NCBI RefSeq assembly: GCF_945957345.1
Contig: NZ_CAMFKW010000022.1
Span: forward strand, 16,126-80,125
From: an uncultured Allobosea sp.
GTDB lineage: Bacteria > Pseudomonadota > Alphaproteobacteria > Rhizobiales > Beijerinckiaceae
Reading direction: 5' to 3'
Length of the DNA stretch: 64,000 nucleotides
Shown: one piece after another, positions 10,909-20,149 of the stretch
Position numbering within the stretch: the stretch's first letter is position 1
Layout: each line of letters begins with the position of its first letter
The notes under the pieces: model-generated
Databases searched by the model: none
What the model was told of the DNA's origin: nothing
What the model saw: only the letters and a program-made list of their open reading frames with translations
Position numbers and translations under genes: made by a program

Positions 10909-11445
10909 TCAGGAGGTGATGTCGGCGGCGATCTGCCCCTTGACGATGGTGGCGAGGTTCTTCGCGGCGCTGACCTGCGCACCGCGCGCGGCTCGCACGG
11001 TGGCGAAGCGCTGCGAGGACCGCTCATAGGGAACGCGCACGGAGTTCGTGCCGGAGGCGAGGACCTTGTTTGTGCCGTTCTGGGTAAGCTTCCAGGTGAT
11101 CGTCGCGACGAGAACGGCCGAATCGGCGCGAGCGCTGGCGTAGTCCACCGTGACGACCTCGACCGATTCGGACACGGCGGCCTCGAGCTTCGAGGTTCTC
11201 GCGGCATCCGGGTCGCCGCTGCCGTCGAGCTCATAGACAAGCTCGTTGCGGAAATAATGGCCGATGAGGCCTTTGATCTCCGGGACTTCGATACCGCGTA
11301 GCGCCGTCTTGACGCTGCTGCCGCCCACCGTGCTGATGGTGGCGTCGGAATAGAGCGGCTGGAAGCAGCCGCCGGCAAGCGCCGCGGCCGTCAGTACGGC
11401 GGCGAGCAGGCTGCGGCGGGAGAGAGCGGCTTCAGACGACGACAT
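10909..11445 (-). CDS. lptE: LPS-assembly lipoprotein LptE
   Basis: Outer-membrane lipoprotein that plugs the LptD barrel for lipopolysaccharide export. The 178 residues carry an N-terminal lipoprotein signal with lipobox LAGGC at about residue 24 to 28, followed by FQPLYSD, the usual mature start of alphaproteobacterial LptE. The remainder is weakly conserved in the family, so the call leans on the signal, length and position. It overlaps the 3' end of leuS by 14 bases and precedes holA by 6, the standard leuS-lptE-holA arrangement. Confidence 0.85.
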   Translation of the reverse strand: MSSSEAALSRRSLLAAVLTAAALAGGCFQPLYSDATISTVGGSSVKTALRGIEVPEIKGLIGHYFRNELVYELDGSGDPDAARTSKLEAAVSESVEVVTVDYASARADSAVLVATITWKLTQNGTNKVLASGTNSVRVPYERSSQRFATVRAARGAQVSAAKNLATIVKGQIAADITS

Positions 11446-14056
11446 TCACGATTCTCCCGGGAACCACGATGATCTTGCGGATCGGGCGGCCTTCGAGGGC
11501 GCGTTGGACGGCCTCGTTGGCGCGTACGACCGCTTCCACTGCTATCGTATCCGCATCCGCTGCCACCGTCACTTCCGCCCGCTTCTTGCCGTTGATCTGG
11601 ACGGGCAGCGTGATGCTGTCATCCTTCAGAAGCGTGGGATCAACTTCCGGCCAGGACGCCTCGCCGGCTAGGCCCTGCTGGCGCAGCGCATGCCAGCATT
11701 CCTCGGCCAGATGCGGCATCATCGGCGCTACAAGCTGGGTGACGATCGTGGCGGCCTCAAGGAGCGCGAAGGCGATGTCGGCATCGAGCTTGGGCTTCTC
11801 AGCCGCGCCGTCGAGCGCCTTACCGATGGCGTTGGTGAGCGTATAGATATGCGCGACGCAGCGGTTGAAGGCGAGGCGTTCGATATCGGCGCCGACAGCG
11901 TCGAGCGCGCGATGGCTCGCCTTGCGCAGGGTCAGGGCGGCTTCGCCGATCTGAGCGGGCTTCTCGGCCTTGCCCCCGGTGCGCTCGGCGATTTCCGCGA
12001 CCAGGCGCCAGAGGCGCTGGACGAAGCGGGCTGCGCCCTGCACGCCCTCGTCGGTCCAGATCACGTCGCGATCCGGCGGCGAATCCGAGAGCATGAACCA
12101 GCGGGCGGTGTCGGCACCATAGGAGGCGATGATGTCGTCGGGGTCCACGACGTTCTTCTTGGACTTCGACATCTTTTCGATCGAGCCGATCTCGATCGGC
12201 GCGCCGGTGTCGACATCGAAGCCGCGCCGCTCAGTGCCGGAGACCTCGATGCGGACATTGCCCGGCTCGACCCAGTCGCCATTGGCGGCGCGATAGGTCT
12301 CGTGCACGACCATGCCTTGCGTGAACAGACCGGCAAAAGGCTCGTCCAGCCCGGCATGGCCGGTCTTCTTCATCGCGCGGGTGAAGAAGCGCGAATAGAG
12401 CAGGTGCAGAATCGCATGCTCGACGCCACCGATATACTGGTCGACCGGCAGGAAGCGGTCGACGGCCTTGCGGTCGGTCGGGCTCTCGGTCCGCCACGGA
12501 TCGGTGAAGCGCGCGAAATACCAGGACGAATCGACGAAGGTGTCCATCGTGTCCGTCTCGCGACGGGCATCCTTACCGCATTGCGGGCAGGCGACATGCT
12601 TCCAGGTCGGATGATGATCGAGCGGGTTGCCCGGCTTCTCGAAGGAGACGTCGTCCGGCAGCTTCACCGGCAGATCGCCATCCGGAACCGGCACCGTTCC
12701 GCACGCGGAACAATGGATGACCGGGATCGGGCAGCCCCAGTAGCGCTGGCGCGAGATGCCCCAGTCGCGCAGGCGGAAATTGACCTTGCGCTGGCCGACC
12801 GGGCGGTTGCCGATGGTCTCGGTTTCGAGCCTGCGGGCGACCTCTTCCTTGGCTTCCGCGATGCTCAGACCGTCGAGGAAGCGGGAATTGATCATGCGTC
12901 CGTCGCCGTCATAGGCCGTGTCGGTGATGACGAAGCTCGCGGGGTCGGTGCCTTCAGGCGCGACGACCGGGGTATTGCCCAGGCCATATTTGTTGACGAA
13001 ATCGAGGTCGCGCTGGTCATGCGCCGGGCAGCCGAAAATGGCGCCGGTACCGTATTCCATCAGGACGAAGTTCGCGACATAGACCGGCAACGTCCAGTTC
13101 GGATCGAGCGGATGGATAGCGCGCAGGCCGGTGTCGAAGCCGAGCTTCTCGGCCTTGTCGATCGCTTCCTGCGCGGTGCCGGTGCGCTTGCACTCCTCGA
13201 TGAAGGCCTGCAGCGACGGGCTCTTCGCCGCAATCGACTTGGCGATCGGGTGATCGGGCGCGATGGCGACGAACTTGGCACCGAACAAGGTGTCGGGGCG
13301 GGTCGTGTAGACCTCAACCTCATCCTGCCCGGCCCCATTCGATTCGAGAGCGAAACGAACCAGCAGGCCTTCCGAGCGGCCGATCCAGTTCTTCTGCATC
13401 AGCCGGACCTTTTCGGGCCAGCGGGTCAGGCCGTCGAGCGCGTCGTTCAGCTCCTGGCCGTAATCGGTGATCTTGAAGAACCACTGGGTCAGTTCGCGTA
13501 TCTCGACCAGGGCACCGGAGCGCCAGCCGCGGCCGTCGATAACCTGCTCGTTGGCCAGCACGGTCTCGTCGACCGGGTCCCAGTTGACCTTGGCGGTCTT
13601 GCGATCGACCAGCCCGGCTTTCAGGAAGTCCAGGAACATCTTCTGCTGGTGGCGATAATAGCCGGGGTCGCAGGTTGCGAGCTCACGGCTCCAGTCGAGC
13701 GACAGGCCCATCGACTTGAGCTGCTTGCGCATCGTCGCGATGTTCTCATAGGTCCATTCGCGCGGATGGACCTTCTTCTGCTTGGCCGCATTCTCGGCCG
13801 GCAGGCCGAAGGCGTCCCAGCCCATCGGGTGCAGCACCGAAAAGCCCTTGGCGCGCTTGTAGCGCGCGACCACGTCGCCCATCGCGTAGTTGCGGACATG
13901 GCCCATATGGATGCGCCCCGACGGATAGGGGAACATCTCGAGGACGTAATAGCTCGGCCGTGTGTCGTCGTTCCTCGTCTCGAAAAGCTTGCGCTCCTCC
14001 CAGACGGTGCGCCATTTCGGCTCGGACTCTTTCGGATTGTAGCGTTCGACGGCCAT
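11432..14056 (-). CDS. leuS: Leucyl-tRNA synthetase LeuS
   Basis: Class I synthetase that charges tRNA-Leu. The 874-residue product has the HIGH motif as HMGHVRNY near residue 50, the editing domain in the middle, a zinc-type cluster around 480 to 520 (CSACG, CPQCG) and [12 protein letters not shown] (KMSKS) near residue 622. The start [16 protein letters not shown] at 14056 matches the family; upstream in-frame codons to 14161 encode an unrelated extension. First gene of the leuS-lptE-holA run. Confidence 0.97.
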   Translation of the reverse strand: MAVERYNPKESEPKWRTVWEERKLFETRNDDTRPSYYVLEMFPYPSGRIHMGHVRNYAMGDVVARYKRAKGFSVLHPMGWDAFGLPAENAAKQKKVHPREWTYENIATMRKQLKSMGLSLDWSRELATCDPGYYRHQQKMFLDFLKAGLVDRKTAKVNWDPVDETVLANEQVIDGRGWRSGALVEIRELTQWFFKITDYGQELNDALDGLTRWPEKVRLMQKNWIGRSEGLLVRFALESNGAGQDEVEVYTTRPDTLFGAKFVAIAPDHPIAKSIAAKSPSLQAFIEECKRTGTAQEAIDKAEKLGFDTGLRAIHPLDPNWTLPVYVANFVLMEYGTGAIFGCPAHDQRDLDFVNKYGLGNTPVVAPEGTDPASFVITDTAYDGDGRMINSRFLDGLSIAEAKEEVARRLETETIGNRPVGQRKVNFRLRDWGISRQRYWGCPIPVIHCSACGTVPVPDGDLPVKLPDDVSFEKPGNPLDHHPTWKHVACPQCGKDARRETDTMDTFVDSSWYFARFTDPWRTESPTDRKAVDRFLPVDQYIGGVEHAILHLLYSRFFTRAMKKTGHAGLDEPFAGLFTQGMVVHETYRAANGDWVEPGNVRIEVSGTERRGFDVDTGAPIEIGSIEKMSKSKKNVVDPDDIIASYGADTARWFMLSDSPPDRDVIWTDEGVQGAARFVQRLWRLVAEIAERTGGKAEKPAQIGEAALTLRKASHRALDAVGADIERLAFNRCVAHIYTLTNAIGKALDGAAEKPKLDADIAFALLEAATIVTQLVAPMMPHLAEECWHALRQQGLAGEASWPEVDPTLLKDDSITLPVQINGKKRAEVTVAADADTIAVEAVVRANEAVQRALEGRPIRKIIVVPGRIVNVVV

Positions 14057-14224
14057 GTCAGCGGGCAATTCTCTGAGCGGACGAAATCTGGCGTTTGCCG
14101 GCTCCCGGAGGCAGGCCGGCGCAGGGGTTGGATGCAAAAACCGGATGTCGGAATCTTGCAACCTGCTCTAGGACACCATTGCGCGCACGCGGTCAACGGC
14201 GCGCAGGGCATGAGAGGTTGGCAG

Positions 14225-14890
14225 ATGAGCGATACGGTTACGCGTTTGGCTGCGATTCGGACGGCGATTGGCCGCGCCGAGCGCGATTTCGGGCGCAGGC
14301 CGGGCTCAGTGGCGTTGGTCGCGGTGTCCAAGACCAAGCCGGCCGAGCAGATCGCGGAAGTGCTCGAAGCCGGACAGCGCATCTTTGGCGAGAACTATGT
14401 CCAGGAAGCCAAGGCGAAATGGCCGGCGCTGAAGGAACGTTTTCCCGATGCCGAGCTGCATATGATCGGCCCGCTGCAGTCGAACAAGGCGCGAGAGGCG
14501 GTCGAGCTCTTCGACGTCATCCAGTCGCTCGACCGCGAGAGCCTGGCCAAGGAGCTGGCGCGCGAGATCGCGCGGATGGGCAAGGCCCCGCGGCTGTTCG
14601 TGCAGGTCAATACCGGCGAGGAAGCGCAAAAGGGCGGCGTGCTGCCGGCCGAGACGGACGCCTTCATCGCCCGCTGTCGCGATGTTCACGGTCTCGCGAT
14701 CGAGGGGCTGATGTGCATTCCGCCGGCCGATGAGCCGCCCTCGCCGCATTTCGGCCTGCTCGCCAAGATCGCCGCCCGCAACGGGCTCAAAGGCCTGTCG
14801 ATGGGCATGAGCGCCGATTACGAGGCGGCGATCCAGCTTGGCGCGACCTATGTGCGCGTCGGCAGCGCGATCTTTGGGGCGCGGGGCTAG
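14225..14890 (+). CDS. YggS-family pyridoxal phosphate homeostasis protein
   Basis: PLP-binding TIM-barrel protein (PLPBP/YggS) involved in vitamin B6 and amino acid homeostasis, without known catalysis. The 221 residues include LVAVSKTKPAEQI with the PLP lysine at about residue 38, GENYVQEAKAKWPAL, HMIGPLQSNKAREA and the phosphate-binding end LSMGMSADYEAAI. The start at 14225 is preceded by GAGAGG. A long open frame upstream is antisense to leuS and is rejected. It is convergent with the next gene, overlapping by 4 bases. Confidence 0.92.
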   Translation: MSDTVTRLAAIRTAIGRAERDFGRRPGSVALVAVSKTKPAEQIAEVLEAGQRIFGENYVQEAKAKWPALKERFPDAELHMIGPLQSNKAREAVELFDVIQSLDRESLAKELAREIARMGKAPRLFVQVNTGEEAQKGGVLPAETDAFIARCRDVHGLAIEGLMCIPPADEPPSPHFGLLAKIAARNGLKGLSMGMSADYEAAIQLGATYVRVGSAIFGARG

Positions 14891-15267
14891 GCCTTCAGGG
14901 GCTCGCCGACATCGATGCGGTTGCCGTCGGGATCCTCGAAAACGAAGGCGCGCAGGCCGTAATCCTTGTCGCGCAGGCCCTTGACGATGCGCAGGCCACG
15001 CTCGCGGATCACGGCGTGTACCGCGTCGATATCCTCGACCATCATATGCGCGACGTTGAAATCCGCCGCCTTGTGGCCGGGCTGGAGCGTCAGGTGCAGT
15101 TCGGCCGAGTCGCGCTTCAGGATCATGAAGCCGACGGGATTGCCGTTCTCGAAGGTTTTCCGGAAGCCGAGCGCGCCGACATAGAAATTGCAGGCGCGGG
15201 CCATGTCGGTGACGGGCAGCATGGCGGCGATCCGCCCGAAGCGGAACGCGGAAACCGAATCAGTCAT
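14887..15267 (-). CDS. Glyoxalase/bleomycin-resistance (VOC) family protein
   Basis: A 126-residue single VOC-fold protein with pattern MLPVTDMARACNFYVGALGF at the N-terminus and a VFEDPDGNRIDVGEP end carrying the usual metal-ligand glutamate position. Substrate cannot be told from sequence; VOC proteins include glyoxalases, dioxygenases and antibiotic-binding proteins. It is convergent with the YggS-like gene and stands alone. Confidence 0.8.
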   Translation of the reverse strand: MTDSVSAFRFGRIAAMLPVTDMARACNFYVGALGFRKTFENGNPVGFMILKRDSAELHLTLQPGHKAADFNVAHMMVEDIDAVHAVIRERGLRIVKGLRDKDYGLRAFVFEDPDGNRIDVGEPLKA

Positions 15268-15372
15268 CGCAAATCTCTGGCTGGGATGGCGCCGCGTCGC
15301 GGGACGGTGCCCGGGAGCGCGACAGCTTGATCCGAAGATATGATCGAGACGGTGCCCGGCACCTCTCCTAGC

Positions 15373-15939
15373 TCACCTCACCACGATCCGGCAATGGCGG
15401 GCCAGACGCGGCAGCAGCTTGGCGAAGACATGGCCCTCCACGGCGACGCAGCCGGCTGTCGGCGTGAAGCCGGCGCGGGCGAGGTGCCAGAAGATCGCAC
15501 TGCCGCGCCCGCGCTGCACGGGGCGGTCGTTCCAGCCGAGCTCGACGATCACGTCATAGAGATGGTCCTCACGCTGCAGCCGTTCCTCGGCTTCGCCCGG
15601 CGGGCGATCGATCAGGCGGTTGTAGCGTCGATCCTTCTGGTCGTCGCACCAGGCGTCGCGCGGCCCGATCCGCTTCAGGGGCAGCAAGGTGCGCGGGCGC
15701 GGCAGGCGATCGGCTCGGTAGAAGACGCTGCGCAAGGGCAGGTCGAAGCGCGGTGTGCGGCCGTCGCCCTCGCGTTTGACGGTGCCGATGCCGGAGCGCC
15801 CGAGTGCGCAAGGGAATACCGCGCCACCGGCGACGAGGAAGCCCTTGCGGCGGTCATGGACCGAGGCGAAGACGCGCAGGGCGGTGAGATTGCGCGGTCC
15901 GCCATGTGGCGCGGCCGGGTGATCGAAGCGGTTTCTCAC
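15373..15939 (-). CDS. L,D-transpeptidase family protein (YkuD domain)
   Basis: Small YkuD-type protein, about 188 residues, nearly all catalytic domain. The signature HLARAGFTPTAGCVAV near the C-terminus holds the catalytic cysteine, and GGAVFPCALGRSGI near the N-terminus is the typical opening strand. Such proteins make 3-3 peptidoglycan cross-links or attach proteins to peptidoglycan, but no signal peptide is visible, so export is uncertain. The start is unclear: GTG at 15939 is chosen, while an ATG at 15996 would add 19 residues and approach the divergent cenR-like gene. Confidence 0.8.
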   Translation of the reverse strand: MRNRFDHPAAPHGGPRNLTALRVFASVHDRRKGFLVAGGAVFPCALGRSGIGTVKREGDGRTPRFDLPLRSVFYRADRLPRPRTLLPLKRIGPRDAWCDDQKDRRYNRLIDRPPGEAEERLQREDHLYDVIVELGWNDRPVQRGRGSAIFWHLARAGFTPTAGCVAVEGHVFAKLLPRLARHCRIVVR

Positions 15940-16022
15940 GGGAATTCCAGGCGGCCTCACTTGCGATGACGACTCAGCAGGCTCATGTTGCCGCAATCCC
16001 TGCGTCCGAGCGAACCCCGCCC

Positions 16023-16709
16023 ATGTCCGCCGTCCATCATATCCTGCTCGTCGATGACGACCAGACCCTGCGCGACACGCTGTCCGAGCAGCTCTCCCTT
16101 TACGAGGAGTTCCGTCTATCGACGGCCGACACCGCGACGGCGGCGATCAAGGCCGTTCAGGGCGACCGGGTCGACCTCGCCGTCATGGATGTCGGCTTGC
16201 CCGACATGGACGGGCGCGAGGCCGTCAAGGTGATGCGCAAGAACGGCTTCAAGAGCCCAGTGGTGATGCTGACGGCGCAAGGTTCGGATGCCGATACCGT
16301 GCTCGGGCTCGAGGCCGGGGCCAACGACTACGTGGTCAAGCCGTTCAAGTTCGCCGTGCTGCTGGCGCGCATCCGCGCGCACTTGAGGCAATACGAGGCG
16401 AGCGAGGACGCGATCTTTCAGGTCGGCCCTTATACGTTTCACCCAGGTTCCAAGCTGCTCGTCAGCGAGAAGGGCTCGAAGACCAAGCTCACCGAGAAGG
16501 AGACCGCCATCCTGCGCTTCCTCTATCGCGCCGGCCGCAAGCCGATCGCGCGGGAGGTGCTTCTGCAGGAGGTCTGGGGCTATAACAGCCAGGTGACGAC
16601 CCATACGCTCGAAACCCATATCTACCGGCTGCGCCAGAAGATCGAGCCCGACCCGGGCAATGCCCGCCTGCTGGTTACCGATGCCGGCGGTTACCGGCTG
16701 AATCCCTGA
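16023..16709 (+). CDS. cenR: OmpR-family response regulator, CenR-like
   Basis: Two-component regulator of 228 residues: receiver domain with phospho-acceptor aspartate in LAVMDVGLPDMDG (about residue 57) and KPFKF lysine, then a winged helix-turn-helix DNA-binding domain ending in VTDAGGYRLNP. The sequence and the nearby xth gene resemble the CenR regulators of alphaproteobacteria, which control envelope integrity; this assignment is by recollection. A partner kinase is not in the window. The next gene starts 3 bases after the stop. Confidence 0.8.
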   Translation: MSAVHHILLVDDDQTLRDTLSEQLSLYEEFRLSTADTATAAIKAVQGDRVDLAVMDVGLPDMDGREAVKVMRKNGFKSPVVMLTAQGSDADTVLGLEAGANDYVVKPFKFAVLLARIRAHLRQYEASEDAIFQVGPYTFHPGSKLLVSEKGSKTKLTEKETAILRFLYRAGRKPIAREVLLQEVWGYNSQVTTHTLETHIYRLRQKIEPDPGNARLLVTDAGGYRLNP

Positions 16710-16712
16710 CGG

Positions 16713-17177
16713 ATGGCGCTCGACGAAGACATGGCCCTGCTGGCCCGGCAGCCGCTGCTGAGCCTGATGGATCGCGATGCGCTCAGATTGCTCGCCTTCG
16801 CGGCCGAAAGCCGCATCCTGCGCGCCGGCGACGTGCTGTTCCGGGCCGGCGAGCCTTCGGATGGCGCGGTGCTGGTGGTGTCCGGCGCGGTTGCGCTGAC
16901 GGTACAGGATGACGGCAAGCCTGCGACCGAGATCATCGGACCCGGCGCGATGATCGGCGAGTTGGCCCTGTTCACCTCGGTTCCGCGCCAGGTCACCGCG
17001 ATCGCGCGCGAGCCGACGCAGGTGATGCGCTTACCGCGCAGCGTGATGCGGCGCGTGCTCGGCGAATCACCCGATTCGGCCGAGGCGATTGCTGCCGCGA
17101 TCGGTGCGCGGTTGCAGGGCTTCGTCGGCGAGCTCTCGGCGGTGCAGGACGCGCTGAACGCGATCGACCGGAAGTAG
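16713..17177 (+). CDS. Cyclic nucleotide-binding domain protein
   Basis: A 154-residue protein made almost wholly of one cNMP-binding domain, with GDVLFRAGEPSDGAVLVVSG and the phosphate-cassette-like PGAMIGELALFTSVPRQVTA. No helix-turn-helix or enzymatic domain follows, so it is not a CRP-type regulator. The start is 3 bases after the CenR-like stop, implying translational coupling and a shared role. Whether it binds cAMP, cGMP or c-di-GMP cannot be told. Confidence 0.85.
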   Translation: MALDEDMALLARQPLLSLMDRDALRLLAFAAESRILRAGDVLFRAGEPSDGAVLVVSGAVALTVQDDGKPATEIIGPGAMIGELALFTSVPRQVTAIAREPTQVMRLPRSVMRRVLGESPDSAEAIAAAIGARLQGFVGELSAVQDALNAIDRK

Positions 17178-17185
17178 GGAGTCGT

Positions 17186-18103
17186 TCAGGACGAGGGCGG
17201 GTGCCTTGCGGCCCGAATCGCGGCGAAGCGCGGCCACAGGATGTTGATGCACAGGCCGGACATCACGACCCCTGCCGCAACGAATTTCCAGACCGGCAGG
17301 GGTTCGCCAAGCCAGATCGCCGCGGCGCCCATGCCGAAGACCGGGACGAGCAGCGCCGTTGGCGCCACGGTGGCGGCGGCATAGCGCGAGAGCAGCCAGC
17401 CCCAGACGGCATAGCCGAACATCACATTGCCTACAGCTTGCCAGATCGCGGCGGCCCAGGCGGCTGCGGGGGCCGTGGCGAGACCCGCGCGAATCGCCGG
17501 CCAGCCTTCGATCGCCCAGGACAGGGCGAGCAGCGGCGGAATGGCAAAGAGGCTGGTCCAGACGACATAGGCAAGCATGTCGACCTTGGGGGTGCTGCGC
17601 GACACGATATTGCCGGCTGCCCAGCAAAAGGCGGCACCAAGTACGAGGACGATGCCGAGCGGTGTGGTCGAGCCATCGCTGTGCCAGAGAATGACGCCGA
17701 TGCCGATGCCGGCCAGCGCAAGCCCGGCGAACTGGAAGGGCTGCACGCGTTCATGCGTGATCGCGGCCGCCAGCAGTATGGTGAAGAAGGGCTGCGACTG
17801 CACCACGAGTGAGGCGAGGCCCGGCGCGATGTAGCCCTTGATGGCGAAGAAGAGCAGGCCGAACTGGCCGGCACCGATTAGCACGCCATAGGCAGCGAGC
17901 TTGCTCCAGGGCGCGTCCGGGCGTTTCAGGAAGAAGACCGCTGGCAGGAGCGCGAAGGTGAAGCGCAGCGCGGCAAAGAGCAGCGGCGGGAAATGCTCGA
18001 CCCCGATATGGATGACGACGAAATTGGTGCCCCATACGATCATCACCGCCAGCGTGAGGAGAGCGTCGCGGAACGAGAGGGAGGTGGGGAGAGCGGGCTG
18101 CAC
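17186..18103 (-). CDS. DMT-family transporter (two EamA domains)
   Basis: Inner-membrane protein of 305 residues with about ten hydrophobic spans arranged as two EamA repeats (residues about 15-145 and 155-290). The opening VMIVWGTNFVVIHIGVEHFP and FAGLALAGIGIGVIL are typical of the RhaT/YdcZ-like drug/metabolite exporter group. The closest known function for this subgroup is amino acid or metabolite efflux (EamA/YedA), but substrate is unknown. It is convergent with the cNMP protein and separated from xth by 116 bases. Confidence 0.88.
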   Translation of the reverse strand: MQPALPTSLSFRDALLTLAVMIVWGTNFVVIHIGVEHFPPLLFAALRFTFALLPAVFFLKRPDAPWSKLAAYGVLIGAGQFGLLFFAIKGYIAPGLASLVVQSQPFFTILLAAAITHERVQPFQFAGLALAGIGIGVILWHSDGSTTPLGIVLVLGAAFCWAAGNIVSRSTPKVDMLAYVVWTSLFAIPPLLALSWAIEGWPAIRAGLATAPAAAWAAAIWQAVGNVMFGYAVWGWLLSRYAAATVAPTALLVPVFGMGAAAIWLGEPLPVWKFVAAGVVMSGLCINILWPRFAAIRAARHPPSS

Positions 18104-18219
18104 GGGACTGGCTTCGCCTTAGGTTTCGCGAAGCCAATATCATGCGGGCCGGCCTGCCGGTTAGGGCGGCCCGGCATGGCTGAGGGGCCGGTGCGGCATG
18201 GAGCCCAGCTCGGCCTCCG

Positions 18220-19035
18220 TCAGAGTTCCAGCGTCACGGTGACAGGGACATGGTCGGAGGGGCGCTCCCAGCCGCGGGCCTCGCGCAGGAAGGTCAGGTC
18301 GCGCAAGGCCGGCTTCAACTCGTCTGAGAGCCAGATATGGTCGAGCCGGCGGCCTTTGTTCGAGGCCGCCCAGTCCTGCGCGCGGTAGCTCCACCAGGAA
18401 TAGAGCTTTTCAGGCTCCGGCCGCAGTGTGCGGGCCGCGTCGGTCCAGCCGAGCTCGCTGCGCAGCTTCTCCAAGGTGGTCGTCTCGATCGGCGTGTGGC
18501 TGACGACGTCGAGAAGCTGCTTGTGGCTCCAGACATCATGTTCCAGCGGGGCGATGTTGAGATCGCCGAGCAGGATCGCCGGCCGGTCGGTGGGTTTCTT
18601 CGAGACGCCCCAGGCGCCGATCTCGTCGAGGAAGGCGAGCTTATGGGCGAATTTGTCGTTCTTCTCGGGGTCCGGCAGGTCGCCCCCGGCCGGGATATAA
18701 AAATTATGGATGGCGATGCCGGCGGCGGGGCCGGCCGCCTTGTCGAGCGTCACCGTCATGTGCCGGGCGTCGTTGCGGCCGCACATCGACATCGCCTCCT
18801 TCTCGCTGAAGGGCAATTTCGAGACGATGGCGACGCCGTTATAGCCCTTCTGCCCGATGAAGGCCTGGTGGACATAGCCGAGCTGGTGGAAGGCCTTGGC
18901 CGGGAACTGCTCGTCCGGCGTCTTGGTCTCCTGCAGGCAGAGCACGTCGGGGGCGTGGGTGGTCAGGAATTCCCCGACCATGCCGATGCGCAGGCGGACG
19001 GAATTGATATTCCAGCTGGTGACGGTGAGTTGCAC
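18220..19035 (-). CDS. xth: Exodeoxyribonuclease III / AP endonuclease
   Basis: Base-excision repair enzyme (271 residues) that cleaves 5' to abasic sites and removes 3' blocks. Motifs in order: SWNINSVRLR with the metal asparagine, DVLCLQETK with the metal glutamate, GDLNIAP and the C-terminal SDHVPV with the catalytic aspartate-histidine pair. Single gene, minus strand, downstream of the lolA-like gene and its terminator. Confidence 0.95.
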   Translation of the reverse strand: MQLTVTSWNINSVRLRIGMVGEFLTTHAPDVLCLQETKTPDEQFPAKAFHQLGYVHQAFIGQKGYNGVAIVSKLPFSEKEAMSMCGRNDARHMTVTLDKAAGPAAGIAIHNFYIPAGGDLPDPEKNDKFAHKLAFLDEIGAWGVSKKPTDRPAILLGDLNIAPLEHDVWSHKQLLDVVSHTPIETTTLEKLRSELGWTDAARTLRPEPEKLYSWWSYRAQDWAASNKGRRLDHIWLSDELKPALRDLTFLREARGWERPSDHVPVTVTLEL

Positions 19036-19083
19036 GCGAGGATTCCGGCGGGGAGGAGGCCGGAAACTGGGTCGTCAGGCTAC

Positions 19084-19110
19084 AAAAGGCAAGCCGTTTT
19101 CGGCTTGCCT
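19084..19110 (-). terminator. Intrinsic terminator after the lolA-like gene
   Basis: A perfect 10-bp stem, AGGCAAGCCG and CGGCTTGCCT (19087-19096/19101-19110), lies 8 bases past the stop of the minus-strand gene; on that strand it is followed by TTTTG. This is a standard Rho-independent terminator. Confidence 0.85.
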
Positions 19111-19117
19111 GATGGCG

Positions 19118-20035
19118 TCATAGTTTGCGCTGGTAGTCGATCACGAAATTCTGCGGATCGGGCCGGCGGCGGGTATCGAGATTGTAGAGCGAGATCGCGG
19201 TCTCGTAACCCTGCGGATCGACCACGACCCATTGCCGGAGTTCGTTGGCGACGAGATCGAATTTCAGCGTGATCTTTGAGGTGCCGCCGAGCGTCGAGCG
19301 GTCCTCCAGCCGGACCGTGAGCAGGTCGCCGTCGACGCTGGCGCCCTTGAGCGTGCCCTCGCGCGCCAGGTCCATCTTGTCGCGGACGAGGAATTTCAGC
19401 GGCGTCTGGCCGATCGAATAAAGGTCCTGCGTCGCCAGGCGCTTGTCGCGGATGGCGACGGAGGTGCCGTCCGCGATCACTTCCGTGGTCGTCGGAGGCT
19501 CGTATTCGAAGCGCATCTTACCGGGGCGCTGGATATAGATGCGGCCCTCAAGGCGCCGTCCATTGGAGGCGTGCTGGATGAAGTTGCCCTGCAGGGTCTG
19601 GAAGCTGTTGAGATAGGCGTTCAGCCGCTCGACGGCCTCCTCCTGGGTCGCAGGAGGGGCTTGCTTGCCCCTGGCGGGCGCAGCTGCCGGCTTCGCCGCC
19701 TCGGTCGCCGGTACGGCAGCAGCGGGAGCGTTCGTCGCCACTGGCTGGACGGGAGTGGCTTCCGTTGCGGCGCTGCGGGTTTCGCCGAGCCCCGCCGGCC
19801 GCGGCGGCGGCAGGACAAGCCGCGGCGCGGGCTTGGTGGCTGCAGGCTTCGGCGGCTGAAGCTGGAGCGGCTGGGCAGCGAGCGGACCGGCCGCGATCAT
19901 GCAGCCAGCAAGCGCCGTCGCCAGAACCGAAGCCCGCACGGCCGGGGTCAATTTGTCGAGCAAGGCTGCTCCATTCCTTATGCCGCGGCCGTTCCTGCCG
20001 GGCCTAGAGATCGCTGACGCGAGGGATCGGGCCAT
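19118..20035 (-). CDS. lolA: LolA-like outer-membrane lipoprotein carrier
   Basis: Secreted periplasmic protein of 305 residues. After a signal-like segment (about residues 30-55, ending LAAQP) comes a 100-residue proline/alanine-rich low-complexity stretch, then the LolA fold: LNSFQTLQGNFIQHASNGRR, GRIYIQRPGKMRFEYEPP and a C-terminal half with WVVVDPQGYETAISLYNLD. LolA ferries lipoproteins to the outer membrane; the proline-rich linker is common in Rhizobiales versions. The true start may lie downstream at LLDKLTPAV. It follows ftsK on the same strand, 114 bases away. Confidence 0.85.
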   Translation of the reverse strand: MARSLASAISRPGRNGRGIRNGAALLDKLTPAVRASVLATALAGCMIAAGPLAAQPLQLQPPKPAATKPAPRLVLPPPRPAGLGETRSAATEATPVQPVATNAPAAAVPATEAAKPAAAPARGKQAPPATQEEAVERLNAYLNSFQTLQGNFIQHASNGRRLEGRIYIQRPGKMRFEYEPPTTTEVIADGTSVAIRDKRLATQDLYSIGQTPLKFLVRDKMDLAREGTLKGASVDGDLLTVRLEDRSTLGGTSKITLKFDLVANELRQWVVVDPQGYETAISLYNLDTRRRPDPQNFVIDYQRKL

Positions 20036-20149
20036 TCGCGATCCGGTCTTTCCGCTTCAACGCCTGTTCTGCCGCGGAGGTTGCAGCAGCGTCATGGCAA
20101 TTTGAGGACTGCCGCCCTCGCCCGCAAGGGCGCGCTGTTGTCGCAAGCC

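Noticed and set aside
11690..14224. Long plus-strand open frame antisense to leuS, fused in frame to the YggS gene
   Set aside because: It is the high-GC shadow of leuS on the other strand; only the YggS part from 14225 has family features and a ribosome site.
15340..15969. 209-residue plus-strand open frame opposite the L,D-transpeptidase
   Set aside because: The minus strand carries the catalytic TAGCV motif; this frame is its shadow.
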